DNA of 34,162 bases from Chlorobium ferrooxidans DSM 13031. GTDB taxonomy: Bacteria; Bacteroidota; Chlorobiia; Chlorobiales; Chlorobiaceae. Both the position numbers and the translations under genes were made by a program. The notes beneath the pieces are model-generated. The model was not told the DNA's origin and did no database searches. It was given only the letters and a program-made list of their open reading frames with translations. Below, piece by piece: positions 8,166-16,152 of the stretch. The stretch spans positions 1 through 34,162 of the forward strand of contig NZ_AASE01000021.1 in the NCBI RefSeq assembly GCF_000168715.1, in the 5' to 3' direction. The stretch's first letter is position 1, and the number at the start of each line of letters is the position of its first letter.

Positions 8166-8319
8166 GAAACTGTGCATATGCTGGTTTTAGTGAATTAGCC
8201 GGTTAATGTCGATATCAGAACGAATGTGGTTGGGTCCCGAAAAAGCCGGGAGTAAGCAGAGGATGTTTTTTTAATTGTCAGTGACTCGAATTTTTTCATC
8301 AGGCTAAATACAATCGACA

Positions 8320-8838
8320 ATGATGTTTCAAGAGAGTATGGTACTACCCTCCCTCTACACAAGGGATGATCAGGTGCACATTGAACGTTGGATAGAGCAG
8401 GGTCCCGCTTACAAGGAAAATGGTAATCTTAACGATTCAAACAGAGTCGCAGAGATTGCACTCTCTTCTGTTCAGGGCCGGCTTCCTCAAGCTTCACTCG
8501 TTCAGGAAGATGGCAATGTGGTCATTGGACGCAAACACTGGGATTGTCCTGTTCAGATGCGAAACAATCTTTTTGCCCCAATTCATATCTTTGAAATTAA
8601 CCGCAACAATGCACATGCCGGATTGTCATGTATTGAAGCCTATTACGTTACCCTTCTGCCCGGTTACAATATTTACGTAGTCACCATCTCGTATGGTTCA
8701 GAAGATCCTGAAGGATTTTTTGATTTAGCTATCGGTTTTTTCCATGTTGACAATGCCGAACAAATTATTGCTGAAGCATCAAGGGTTATCCTGTCATGGT
8801 GGCAGGTTCGGTATCAGGAATTGAGTTGCAGCAGGTAG
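8320..8838 (+). CDS. Conserved-looking soluble protein of unknown function (172 residues)
   Basis: A soluble protein of up to 172 residues; ATGs at 8320, 8323 and 8338 are possible starts and none has a clear ribosome binding site. Codon use and the alternation of hydrophobic strands (APIHIFEINR, IEAYYVTLLPGYNIYVVTISYG, GFFDLAIGFFHVD) suggest a folded alpha/beta protein ending in a long helix. No catalytic motif, membrane segment or signal peptide is seen. I do not recognise the family. It is isolated between two intergenic gaps in the accessory stretch. Confidence 0.72.
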   Translation: MMFQESMVLPSLYTRDDQVHIERWIEQGPAYKENGNLNDSNRVAEIALSSVQGRLPQASLVQEDGNVVIGRKHWDCPVQMRNNLFAPIHIFEINRNNAHAGLSCIEAYYVTLLPGYNIYVVTISYGSEDPEGFFDLAIGFFHVDNAEQIIAEASRVILSWWQVRYQELSCSR

Positions 8839-9020
8839 GAGGAGTTGTTAACTTCGCTTTGATTGCTGTTACAACAGCTTTTCGGTTACGATACGAGGTT
8901 TCCTATAACGTGCAAATGCCTGATGGAGTTATCCGATAACCTGGTTTCATCGATTGATGCCTGCAGCTTGTTGTGGTGCATGAAGTTCTGCGATACAGGA
9001 AATATAAGGAGAAATTCAAG

Positions 9021-9950
9021 TTGCATGAGCTTCTGCCGTTAAGCTGGATAAGGATCCATGGTATCCGTCCAGTTTACCGGGACATCGCACTGCCGTTTTC
9101 CCGTACCCGATGGATTTCCTATGCTGACATACCCTATGACTACACACTTCAGATTCTCTACGAAGACCTCTCTCGTTCATATCCTGACGGGTATGTTTTA
9201 CGAGGATGCACTCCCTCAACCGGCACATTTTTTTTCGAACGAAGCTGCATGACACTGAGAACCGGAGCTGAAGCAGTTCTGGAGCTGAACAGATCACATC
9301 TGGAGAGAAAAACTGTTCTGGGTTCGCTCGCGAGGGGAGCCAGGCAGGGGGAAGTCACGGAGATTTTGATGAATGAAGCAAATCAGCACCATTTTGAACA
9401 ATTTCGACGCGAGACAAAACATGCCCATAAACCGCAGCTCCGGCATCTCTTCAGGGAAAACCCCTCGCGAGCATGTCGCTGCTTTGTTTTTCGCTCCTGT
9501 TCCGGCCAATGGCTTGCCGCAATAACGCTCTCAGCAAGAGGTCTGACGGAGGTGCATACCGAACTGATGCTCAGGCACAGGAGTGCTCCCGGAGATATCA
9601 TGGAGTCTCTTGTCGCTGGTATTTTTGAAATCCTTAAAAGTGAAGGATTTCTTGAGTGGAGCCTTGGAGAGGTGCCGTTTATGATGTTGATGCAGAATCC
9701 GGAAGAGCCGCTCACTCCCATAGAGCAACTAATGGTCTCTCTGGTTTCAAACTGGAAACATGTATATGACTTTGAAGGTCTGTACCGTTTCAAAAACAAG
9801 TTTGCGCCGTTATGGCGTCCCGTGATGCTTTGTACCAACCGTAATCTGTCGCCGTTCATGCTTGCTCAACTTGCTGTATCTATGGGCTTTACTGATATAT
9901 TGACACATGAGTCCTTTGGCATGTTCCGTCAGAGTCTGATATCAGTCTGA
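9021..9950 (+). CDS. Stand-alone DUF2156 (MprF C-terminal-like) protein
   Basis: A soluble protein of about 309 residues related to the C-terminal, GNAT-like domain of lysylphosphatidylglycerol synthase MprF (DUF2156). Near the C-terminus YDFEGLYRFKNKFAPLW (about residues 250-265) matches the family signature F-x-x-L-x-x-F-K-x-K-F-x-P-x-W. It lacks the multi-helix flippase part of MprF. Such stand-alone proteins may transfer an aminoacyl or acyl group; the substrate is unknown. The start is chosen at TTG 9021 because AAGGAG lies 9 bases upstream. The longer frame opens with GTG 8973, which has no ribosome binding site, and an in-frame stop lies at 8955. Its only neighbours are orphan genes. 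Confidence 0.78.
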   Translation: MHELLPLSWIRIHGIRPVYRDIALPFSRTRWISYADIPYDYTLQILYEDLSRSYPDGYVLRGCTPSTGTFFFERSCMTLRTGAEAVLELNRSHLERKTVLGSLARGARQGEVTEILMNEANQHHFEQFRRETKHAHKPQLRHLFRENPSRACRCFVFRSCSGQWLAAITLSARGLTEVHTELMLRHRSAPGDIMESLVAGIFEILKSEGFLEWSLGEVPFMMLMQNPEEPLTPIEQLMVSLVSNWKHVYDFEGLYRFKNKFAPLWRPVMLCTNRNLSPFMLAQLAVSMGFTDILTHESFGMFRQSLISV

Positions 9951-10304
9951 AACTGTCATTTGCATTATTCTGCATTGGATTTCTGTTGCCCGTATCTTGT
10001 TCTCCTTTCCGTATTCCTGACTCGCAGCTTGTTGTCGATTATCGTGCCACACATACTGAGGCCATACGTTTTATTATATGGAGGAAAATCTCGGTTGCTT
10101 CAATTTTTTATGCCTTGTAGACGAACGCACCAACAACCGGGAGTGGATGTCGATGGAGCCGGTTTTGATGATCTGCGTTCGGGGCATCTGCCGGTGAAGG
10201 GAGGGTTCAATCGGCAATGACCCCATGCAAAAGCATACACGGTAAGGCGATAATGGTTCGGATCGACCGGTGATTGGATATTGGAAAAGTGTTGTCGGTT
10301 TTAT
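9951..10304. other. Intergenic region, no supported gene
   Basis: Open frames exist on both strands but none has a ribosome binding site or recognisable product. On the minus strand a short frame around 10190-10080 (starting MPRTQIIKTGSIDIHSRLLV) reads like protein but is truncated and unassigned. It may be the remnant of a lost gene. Confidence 0.3.
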
Positions 10305-10856
10305 TTACCAATGTTTCTTCAAATGAATTTTCCGGGGTTCCCAGGAGTAATACCCGACAGTTTTCAGCTTCCCGTCAACAGCATTCTGCTCAACGATGTA
10401 AAACAGCAGCTGAAAGTGATGTTTCCCATATTTTTTAATCGGGAGCTCCCAGCATACACTCAGGCGTTGCGATTCAGTATAGTGCGTCGGGTCCGTTATG
10501 TCGGGAACCGGGTATAAACGGGAGGTCAGAACACCTGTCGGCTTTGTTTTGAGCCCTTGATTTCCGGCATCGACCGGAACGGCCCCCTTTTCGTCAAGCA
10601 GAATGACCTTGTAGAGCATTACATAACGCATATCGATGGCCGTAGTGCTGACACGCCAGCGGAGCACATCCTCCGTTCCTGCATTCAGTTCCAGACTATC
10701 CGAGCCATGTCCGCGATGCACACTCTGCAAGGGTGCTGCAACCATAAAGGCATCTTTTTGTGCAATTGCTGTTGGCGCAATGGTATCCTGACTCGGATGC
10801 GGGTAGTGTTGGCGAAGCATGCCGGTGTCTACTACCATTTTGATATCAATAATCAT
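10305..10856 (-). CDS. AidA/PixA-type inclusion-body protein, divergent second copy
   Basis: A 183-residue protein, no signal peptide, with a good ribosome binding site (AAGGAG, 9 bases before the ATG at 10856). It is a diverged relative of the gene just upstream. Shared landmarks are the opening strand (IDIKMVVDT versus INIDVMFDT), DAFMV/DVFMV, D-x-L/I-RWR, YKV/YKIVKF, a Pro-rich loop before DP/GNP, FYIV and the closing GYYSWEP/GYYYWDP. The family (PF12306) includes Xenorhabdus PixA and Ralstonia AidA, which accumulate in inclusion bodies. The molecular role is not known. It probably depends on the upstream promoter, with the hairpin between the two genes lowering its expression. Confidence 0.78.
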   Translation of the reverse strand: MIIDIKMVVDTGMLRQHYPHPSQDTIAPTAIAQKDAFMVAAPLQSVHRGHGSDSLELNAGTEDVLRWRVSTTAIDMRYVMLYKVILLDEKGAVPVDAGNQGLKTKPTGVLTSRLYPVPDITDPTHYTESQRLSVCWELPIKKYGKHHFQLLFYIVEQNAVDGKLKTVGYYSWEPRKIHLKKHW

Positions 10857-10948
10857 TGGTGTTTACTCCTTGTTATGCATCGATCACTGGTATGGATGGG
10901 ATAAAAGAGCTCCTTCTGTTCAAACAACTCTTTTTCGCTAAACAAGTT

Positions 10949-10979
10949 GGTCACTCACGCCGGGAAGGCGTGAGTGACC
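10949..10979 (-). terminator. Perfect 13-bp hairpin between the two AidA/PixA genes
   Basis: The arms GGTCACTCACGCC (10949-10961) and GGCGTGAGTGACC (10967-10979) are fully complementary around a 5-base loop. The hairpin begins 5 bases after the stop codon of the upstream gene on the minus strand. The stretch after it is not a clean U-run (AACTTGTTT), so it may act as a partial terminator or as an mRNA 3'-end stabiliser that gives unequal amounts of the two proteins. The structure is plain in the sequence; its role is inferred. Confidence 0.6.
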
Positions 10980-10984
10980 GGTTT

Positions 10985-11503
10985 TTAACCGATAACATTG
11001 ATAGTCGGATCCCAGTAGTAGTATCCGAAGGTGCTCAGTTTTCCGGTATTCGGGTCTTTGTTGACAATATAGAACCAGACCTGATAACCCTCGGTGCCCT
11101 GTATCAGTACTTCACAACTGAGAAAGACATCCGCCTGGGTGCTCGACGGCTGATAGCTTGTAGGGTTTCCGGGGTCGGGGATGGGCGTCGGGGGATAGGA
11201 TACCCGCATGGCCGGAACGGTTGTGACCTCTTTTCCGCTGAACTTGACGATTTTGTAGATGATAGCCGCCTGATCGGTGTTTCCGCTCAGGGATTCTGAA
11301 CGCCACCGGATGGTGTCATTGACCAGTGCGTTGATACTGAGATCTGCCGTAGCCTGTCCACTGGCCACAACGGCCTTTTGTGTCACCATAAAAACGTCAG
11401 CATGCTGAATACCTATCGGATTGCTGGCACTGCCTCCCCCCTTGTACTTCTCTTCAATGGTTACGGTGTCGAACATGACATCAATGTTGATGGTTTTTGA
11501 CAT
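10985..11503 (-). CDS. AidA/PixA-type inclusion-body protein
   Basis: A 172-residue protein starting at the ATG at 11503, chosen because GAGGAGGG sits 8 bases upstream; a longer frame to 11521 lacks any ribosome binding site. The sequence follows the AidA/PixA (PF12306) pattern closely: an N-terminal INIDVMFDT strand, NPIGIQHADVFMV, SGQATADLSINALVNDTIRW, SLSGNTDQAAIIYKI, PPTPIPDPGNP, GTEGYQVWFYIV and a terminal GYYYWDPTI. There is no signal peptide, so the product is cytoplasmic. In Xenorhabdus and Ralstonia such proteins are abundant, quorum- or phase-regulated and form inclusions; a role in green sulfur bacteria is not established to my knowledge. It is the first gene of a two-gene unit. 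Confidence 0.92.
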   Translation of the reverse strand: MSKTINIDVMFDTVTIEEKYKGGGSASNPIGIQHADVFMVTQKAVVASGQATADLSINALVNDTIRWRSESLSGNTDQAAIIYKIVKFSGKEVTTVPAMRVSYPPTPIPDPGNPTSYQPSSTQADVFLSCEVLIQGTEGYQVWFYIVNKDPNTGKLSTFGYYYWDPTINVIG

Positions 11504-11865
11504 AGTGTTAACCCTCCTCAACGGTTATTGATTGACGTGGACTCCTTTGATCAGACAACAAAGAGGCGAATCATGCAGCCGAACGGCAGAGGGCCGTTTC
11601 TTGCCGCTCCGGGATTCAGCGTGGAGCTGTGCCTGCTGTTTGGATTGCTCTTTACAGAATATAATACGTAATAAAAGTATAAATAATACGGTTAATTTAT
11701 CTTTTTGGTGCGGGTGATGATAAGGATTTTAATGCCTGAATGTTTGATTGGTGAGTATCAACACATTGTAAAAATGCATTTACTGCTTATTTATCAGGAG
11801 GATGGGCGGTTTGATCAACGGGATTACCGGGCAGATAAGCGGGAGCTGCGGGGAGCATGCAGATG
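11504..11865. other. Intergenic region upstream of the inclusion-body genes
   Basis: This region probably carries the minus-strand promoter of the two-gene inclusion-body unit and the 3' end of the transferase operon. A very AT-rich block lies at 11655-11705. No coding frame is supported. A short imperfect inverted repeat (AGCAT...ATGCT) near 11850-11866, just after the transferase stop, is too weak to call a terminator. Confidence 0.3.
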
Positions 11866-12558
11866 CTATCTGATATTCTCCCGGTAGTAGCGCTTCAGGC
11901 TCTCCTGGTCAAAGCCGAGGGCGTGCATGAGATGGATGGCGGCGAAGTTTATCTGGAGGGGGATGATGCCGTTTTGCTGAAACTTTCTGGCCGATGTGGT
12001 CACCTCTGTTTCGAGGATATGGACGGGAGTGTGCGCTTCAATGCGCCGGACCATATCGTAGTCCTCCATAATCTGCATTGCTTCATTAAATCCTCCGATC
12101 TCTTCAAAGAGGCTTCGCTCGATAAAGAGTGACTGATCTCCGCCACGGCAGACTGGCAGCGGAAACTGCGTGAACCACCCGAAGAGGTTCATCAGCGGAT
12201 TTTCATCATCAAACCGCATCCTGAAGCAGCCCGCTCGCCTCCCCTCACTGACCGCCCTGCGGATATCGCCGAGGAAGGTTGCGGGAGGGAGGGTATCGGC
12301 ATGCAGAAAGTAGAGGATCGACCCTTTGGTATGCCGGGCGCCGGTGTTCATCTGCACAGCGCGGCCTTTTGCACTTCTGCAAACCCTTACCGGAAAGCCG
12401 GCAAGAATTTCGGGAGTCCGGTCACTGCTTGCATCACTGACAATAATTTCAATATCCTGAGCCTCCCTGACAAGACCCAGGAGTCCCTTCATGGAGTCAG
12501 CGATCCCGGCCTCTTCGTTAAAGGTCGGGATGATTATACTTATGGGCACGGGGACCAT
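11866..12558 (-). CDS. Radical SAM-associated glycosyltransferase, TIGR04283 type
   Basis: A 230-residue GT-A (family 2-like) glycosyltransferase. The opening ISIIIPTFNEEAGI, the IIVSDASSDRT nucleotide-binding loop, FLHADTLPP (metal-binding D-x-D equivalent, about residues 90-98), RGGDQSLF and the acidic MEDYDMVRRI are seen in order. This is the 'transferase 2' that accompanies radical SAM/selenodomain and arsenosugar gene sets. The start ATG 12558 overlaps the end of the preceding transferase by 19 bases, showing translational coupling. The likely role is transfer of a sugar or sugar-like group in the same pathway as ArsS; the substrate is inferred only from context. It is the last gene of the unit. 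Confidence 0.92.
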   Translation of the reverse strand: MVPVPISIIIPTFNEEAGIADSMKGLLGLVREAQDIEIIVSDASSDRTPEILAGFPVRVCRSAKGRAVQMNTGARHTKGSILYFLHADTLPPATFLGDIRRAVSEGRRAGCFRMRFDDENPLMNLFGWFTQFPLPVCRGGDQSLFIERSLFEEIGGFNEAMQIMEDYDMVRRIEAHTPVHILETEVTTSARKFQQNGIIPLQINFAAIHLMHALGFDQESLKRYYRENIR

Positions 12559-13148
12559 AAGCTGCTGTTTTTCAGATCCTCCAGCGTATCAATGTCCGAC
12601 AGTTCCCTGAGCTGCTTGAAGCTGATGTTGAGTCGCAGGAGAATGTCTACACTATCCTGAAGCACATCCGGGTTGCTCCACTCCCGTTCCAAAAAGAGTT
12701 CCGGTATTGCTTTTTTCATTCCGATCAGGTAAAAGCCGCCATCCTTTGCCGGGCCGATAACGGTTTCGGCGTGATCAAGTGCCGAAAATGCCTCTTCGAT
12801 GATCTCTGTACTCAGTTCATGGCAGTCTGTTCCAATGAGTACAATACGGCGTGCACCGGTTGCAAACCCGGAACGGAGTGCGTGATGCATACGGTCGCCA
12901 AGATCCGATCCCTGTTGACGACGGGCAACGCTTTCTTTGGTGAGGAGAAGATCTTCAGTAGGGATAAAGTCTGAAAAAAACAGCTCTTTTTTTGCGTTTA
13001 CCGATTTGGTGATTAATGCGGTATGGCCTCTGAGGGTTTCATAGATCTCAAGGGCTTTGTTATCACCGATGGCGGCAGCCAGCCGTGTTTTGACCTTGCC
13101 GGGGATCGGGTTGCGGGTGAAGATGATCAGCAGTCGTCCTTTATTCAT
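12540..13148 (-). CDS. Radical SAM-associated nucleotidyl/glycosyltransferase, TIGR04282 type
   Basis: A 202-residue protein of the DUF2064/TIGR04282 family ('transferase 1'). The N-terminal LLIIFTRNPIPGKVKTRLA is the signature glycine/lysine loop shared with cofactor guanylyl- and nucleotidyltransferases. IVLIGTDCHEL and IGPAKDGGFYLIGM are the conserved acidic and Gly-rich motifs. The ATG at 13148 overlaps the TGA of arsS as ATGA, so translation is coupled. Members sit beside TIGR04283 transferases and ArsS-like radical SAM genes in many genomes, and probably activate or transfer a sugar moiety. The precise reaction is not known to me. Confidence 0.92.
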   Translation of the reverse strand: MNKGRLLIIFTRNPIPGKVKTRLAAAIGDNKALEIYETLRGHTALITKSVNAKKELFFSDFIPTEDLLLTKESVARRQQGSDLGDRMHHALRSGFATGARRIVLIGTDCHELSTEIIEEAFSALDHAETVIGPAKDGGFYLIGMKKAIPELFLEREWSNPDVLQDSVDILLRLNISFKQLRELSDIDTLEDLKNSSLWSPCP

Positions 13149-14206
13149 AAGAGTGACCCCTGACAGCTCGATCCCGCACCTGCTGTGCATCCGTAACAGT
13201 GCTGCCCGAGGGTTATGGTGCGGTTTCGGAGTCGGCTCTCACTGAACTCGCTGATATGCTGCGGAGCCGGTTTTCTGGTCGGCAGATGAAGCATCTGGTT
13301 GAAATCACAATCGTAAAGTGTTCCGTCCCAGCCAACGGAAACGGTGGTTCTGCACATCATCTTTTCCACGGCAAGCGGATTGTAACTTTTTTCGAGGAGA
13401 GTCATATACCTGCAATACTCGCCGCTTTCAAGCAGGTCGTTAAGAAAACGGCTCACCGGCATATTGGTGATAGTGAAGAGATGGCTGAACACAATACCGA
13501 ACTCATCGGCAAGATGCTTGCGGTACTCCTCTTCAAGCGCGGCCTGGTCACCGGGCAGGGTGTGGCCGGACGGATTATAGACAAGATTGAGTTCAAGTCC
13601 GCCCGCTTCTCTTCCGTAGCCGAGGCTGTTGAGCACTCTGAGTGCTTCGATGGAGCGGTCGAATACTCCCGTTCCTCTGACCTGATCTACAACTTCGCGC
13701 GTAAAGCAGGGGAGTGATGCTATGATGTTTACCCGCTGCTCCTTGAGAAAATGCGGCAGAGCGCGGTATGTTTCGCTTGTTGTAAAAAGCGTAAGGTTTG
13801 AGCGAACAAGGATCTTCCCCTCAGGCAGGCAGGCTCTGATCTTCTCAATGAACCAGCGGAATTCCGGATTCATTTCCGGGGCGCCACCGGTAATATCAAC
13901 GGTTGTAATGCTGCTTCCCTTCAGGGCTTCAAGGCAGTGCTCCATGGTGCTGCGAGTCATCATCTCCCGGCGATCAGGCCCGGCATCGACATGGCAGTGG
14001 CGGCAGAGGAGGTTGCAGGTGTAGCCGGTATTGATCTGCAGCACCTCAATTTCAGCCGGACGAAGCGGGGGGTTTCCTGACTGCGCAACTCTTTTGGCAA
14101 AAGGAGGAATACCGCACTCGGTCTCTTCGAGCAGTTTTACCTGTTGCGCCGCCGGGGTGGATACACCCTGACGGTGACGGGGTGAGGGTGAATTGGCCAT
14201 AACCAT
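13145..14206 (-). CDS. arsS: Arsenosugar biosynthesis radical SAM protein ArsS
   Basis: A 353-residue radical SAM protein. The iron-sulfur motif CNLLCRHCH (Cys64, Cys68, Cys71) is followed by VDITGGAPEMNPEF (SAM-binding GGE-like strand), LVRSNLTLF, and a C-terminal DUF3641 region ending in HCYGCTAGAGSSCQGS, typical of the ArsS family. ArsS is known to join a 5'-deoxyadenosyl group to methylated arsenic, giving the precursor of arsenosugars. Several starts are possible: TTG 14212, ATG 14206 (GGAGG 10 bases upstream) and ATG 14200 (GGAG 6 bases upstream). It starts 6 bases after the carotene desaturase stop and overlaps transferase 1, so it is embedded in an operon. No arsM, which would supply methylated arsenic, is present in the window. 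Confidence 0.9.
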   Translation of the reverse strand: MVMANSPSPRHRQGVSTPAAQQVKLLEETECGIPPFAKRVAQSGNPPLRPAEIEVLQINTGYTCNLLCRHCHVDAGPDRREMMTRSTMEHCLEALKGSSITTVDITGGAPEMNPEFRWFIEKIRACLPEGKILVRSNLTLFTTSETYRALPHFLKEQRVNIIASLPCFTREVVDQVRGTGVFDRSIEALRVLNSLGYGREAGGLELNLVYNPSGHTLPGDQAALEEEYRKHLADEFGIVFSHLFTITNMPVSRFLNDLLESGEYCRYMTLLEKSYNPLAVEKMMCRTTVSVGWDGTLYDCDFNQMLHLPTRKPAPQHISEFSESRLRNRTITLGQHCYGCTAGAGSSCQGSLL

Positions 14207-14212
14207 CTCCAA

Positions 14213-15574
14213 TCAACCTCCAAGCTTGCTGAGAAGCTTTTCAGCGACCTGTTTTCCACTCAGTGCAGCGCCCTCCATGGAGGCGAGGTATCGCTGATAG
14301 GTGTAATCACCGGCAAGGAAGAAGTTTTTTATCGGGCTGATCTGGTCCGGGCGGTACTGATCGACATCGGGTACAGCCTTGTATACCGAACGGGGAATTT
14401 TAACCAGTGTTGATTTAAGCAGTTTTGCATCACGGGATTTCGGGAAGCGGTCGTGTATATCTTTCATAACCATGCTGATGATGACCTCGCCCGGCATATC
14501 CATCAGGTTGTGGGCCGGAGCAAGAACAAGGCTCATGACGCTTCCTCCGTTTGCTGTTCCCATGCCCTTCTGGAAATCTTCGGGGCAGGTCAGCGAGACA
14601 TCGGCAAAGGTTGCAAAGGTGGTGCCCTGTGAAAACATCAGATTATCGGTATCGGTAATCTTGCGGTCAAACCAGAGCTGGCAGTTTGCTACCGGGCTGC
14701 CCTCAAACTGATGCAGATTGCGGAAATAGTCGTGGGCAAGCCACTCGACCGGCAGTACGGTTTTAATGTTATGTACCGGAAGTGCTGAAATATAGGCGTC
14801 AGCCGTGATGGTATGGCCGTCACGAAGCACAGCATGTTTAATGGTTTCGTCGCTGTTGAGCTCGAAGCGTCCCAGTTTTGCATCAACAAAAATCCGCCCG
14901 CCCTTGCTCTGTATATACTGCCGCATCGGTTCGATCATCGAATCACCGGGGTTTTTGCGGAAAAAACCGAACTTGGTTGCAGCGTAATCGGTGCCGAAAT
15001 ATTTGAATATGGTAATCATCGGCCGGGCGCTGATCACATTGGGCTCAATGAAGTTCATGGCAAGGGCAATGGCGCGCCACAGTTTCTGCAGTGAGTGTTC
15101 CGAGGCGCCTCTCAGGTGGTGCCATTCGGAGTAGGTCATGTGGTCCTGGCTGCGGAAATACTCCTCATTTCCGGCAAGGGCAGGGAAGAGACCCTTGATG
15201 AGGGATAGCTTGTCCCACATGGTGAGAAAGTCCGCCTGCAAGCCTCCGACAACCTCAGCCCACGGGCTTGGAAGGTTGGCTTTTTTGAAAAAGGATTGTT
15301 TCCCGTCACTTTCGGCATAGATAAGAGAGTGCTCTTTCCAGCTGTAGTTGTTTTCAGCACCTACCCGTTTGAGATAGTGCTGGAGCTGTGAGTATCCACC
15401 AAAAACGATATGCAGTCCCGACTCTACGGAATCCCCGTCGCTATCCTTCCAGACTGAGACCTTTCCGCCGAGCACTTTACGTTTTTCATAAATCTCTACC
15501 GAGTGCCCCTTATCGACAAGTTCTATTGCTGCACTGAGCCCTGCAACCCCGGCTCCGAAAATTGCTATTTTCAC
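14213..15574 (-). CDS. crtQ: Plant/cyanobacterial-type carotene desaturase (CrtQ or CrtP)
   Basis: A 453-residue FAD enzyme of the phytoene/zeta-carotene desaturase family that makes poly-cis carotenes in cyanobacteria, plants and green sulfur bacteria. The dinucleotide-binding motif is GAGVAGLSAA (about residues 7-16). DGDSVESGLHIVFGGY and the C-terminal FFLAGDYTYQRYLASMEGAALSGK are the family's FAD-binding and signature motifs. The middle segment ISARPMITIFKYFGT resembles zeta-carotene desaturase (CrtQ) more than phytoene desaturase, while the C-terminal AGDYT...YLASMEGA is closer to CrtP, so the symbol is tentative. It acts at the membrane on carotenoid precursors such as those of isorenieratene or chlorobactene. 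It is the first gene of the unit that continues with arsS. Confidence 0.85.
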   Translation of the reverse strand: MKIAIFGAGVAGLSAAIELVDKGHSVEIYEKRKVLGGKVSVWKDSDGDSVESGLHIVFGGYSQLQHYLKRVGAENNYSWKEHSLIYAESDGKQSFFKKANLPSPWAEVVGGLQADFLTMWDKLSLIKGLFPALAGNEEYFRSQDHMTYSEWHHLRGASEHSLQKLWRAIALAMNFIEPNVISARPMITIFKYFGTDYAATKFGFFRKNPGDSMIEPMRQYIQSKGGRIFVDAKLGRFELNSDETIKHAVLRDGHTITADAYISALPVHNIKTVLPVEWLAHDYFRNLHQFEGSPVANCQLWFDRKITDTDNLMFSQGTTFATFADVSLTCPEDFQKGMGTANGGSVMSLVLAPAHNLMDMPGEVIISMVMKDIHDRFPKSRDAKLLKSTLVKIPRSVYKAVPDVDQYRPDQISPIKNFFLAGDYTYQRYLASMEGAALSGKQVAEKLLSKLGG

Positions 15575-15647
15575 CGATTAGCTATGATTTTTATTGGAAA
15601 GGTACGTGGATTACCTGATTCAGGCCGGATAATATACGTAAAAATCG

Positions 15648-15666
15648 ACCGATAACGAAAATCGGT
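15648..15666 (-). terminator. Small hairpin downstream of the 63-residue ORF
   Basis: The arms ACCGAT and ATCGGT surround the 7-base loop AACGAAA. On the minus strand the hairpin is followed by CGATTTTTACG, a short U-run, and it lies 35 bases past the stop of the small ORF at 15701. It may be a weak intrinsic terminator between that ORF and the desaturase. It could equally be an operator in the desaturase promoter, about 75 bases upstream of that start. Confidence 0.35.
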
Positions 15667-15700
15667 TCATACAGGTATTTGACAGCGGGAATGTATTGAG

Positions 15701-15892
15701 TCACCCTTTCAGGGCTCTGAGTGCCTTGTCGATTTCTGACAGTATTCTCATTCCGAGCCGGAATGATTCACTGACGACAAAGCGCAGATCCTGATTTGCC
15801 GGGTGGCGCGGAACAGGCGGAAATCCTCTTTTTTCTACAGGCTTTCCTTGTATCGCATTGGTTTCAACCTTGTTGATCTCTCTTTCAGCCAT
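15701..15892 (-). CDS. Small basic protein of unknown function (63 residues)
   Basis: A 63-codon frame from the ATG at 15892. A longer frame back to 16000 reads through an unlikely hydrophobic/basic leader. The product is polar and basic with a helical C-terminal half (RFVVSESFRLGMRILSEIDKALRALKG) and a Pro-rich middle (KRGFPPVPRHPANQDL). There is no Shine-Dalgarno site, membrane helix or known motif. It lies between the divergent Lrp regulator and the carotene desaturase. It may be a real conserved small protein; the evidence is length and composition only. Confidence 0.42.
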   Translation of the reverse strand: MAEREINKVETNAIQGKPVEKRGFPPVPRHPANQDLRFVVSESFRLGMRILSEIDKALRALKG

Positions 15893-16105
15893 GGAATAAA
15901 GCAATAACTGATAACGGGTTTGAAAAAACCACCTCTTCCTGTGGACTCTTGGGGTGATTTCAATAAATTGCAAAAACAACCAAAAGAAAACAACCCGCAA
16001 CAGTCGTCCATCGCATAAGTAGTTCTGTAATCGGGGTTAGCCCTAAATAATTTAAGATTTTCGGTGAAAAGGTTGTGAATTTTAAAGAAAACGGTTGTTT
16101 ATTTC

Positions 16106-16119
16106 TTACAATTGTGTAA
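16106..16119 (+). promoter_or_regulatory. Palindrome in front of the Lrp/AsnC gene
   Basis: TTACA-ATTG-TGTAA (5-bp perfect arms) lies about 35 bases before the regulator's ATG in an AT-rich stretch. AsnC/Lrp proteins bind short imperfect palindromes and often repress their own gene, so this is a candidate self-regulation site. No second copy was noticed in the 60 bases before glnN. Confidence 0.3.
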
Positions 16120-16152
16120 TTTTCACTAAATTTGATAAAACAAAAACCGCTT

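Noticed and set aside
8225..8275. Terminator (TCCCG...CGGGA followed by a T-run)
   Set aside because: The stem is only 5 bp and the T-run is more than 10 bases away.
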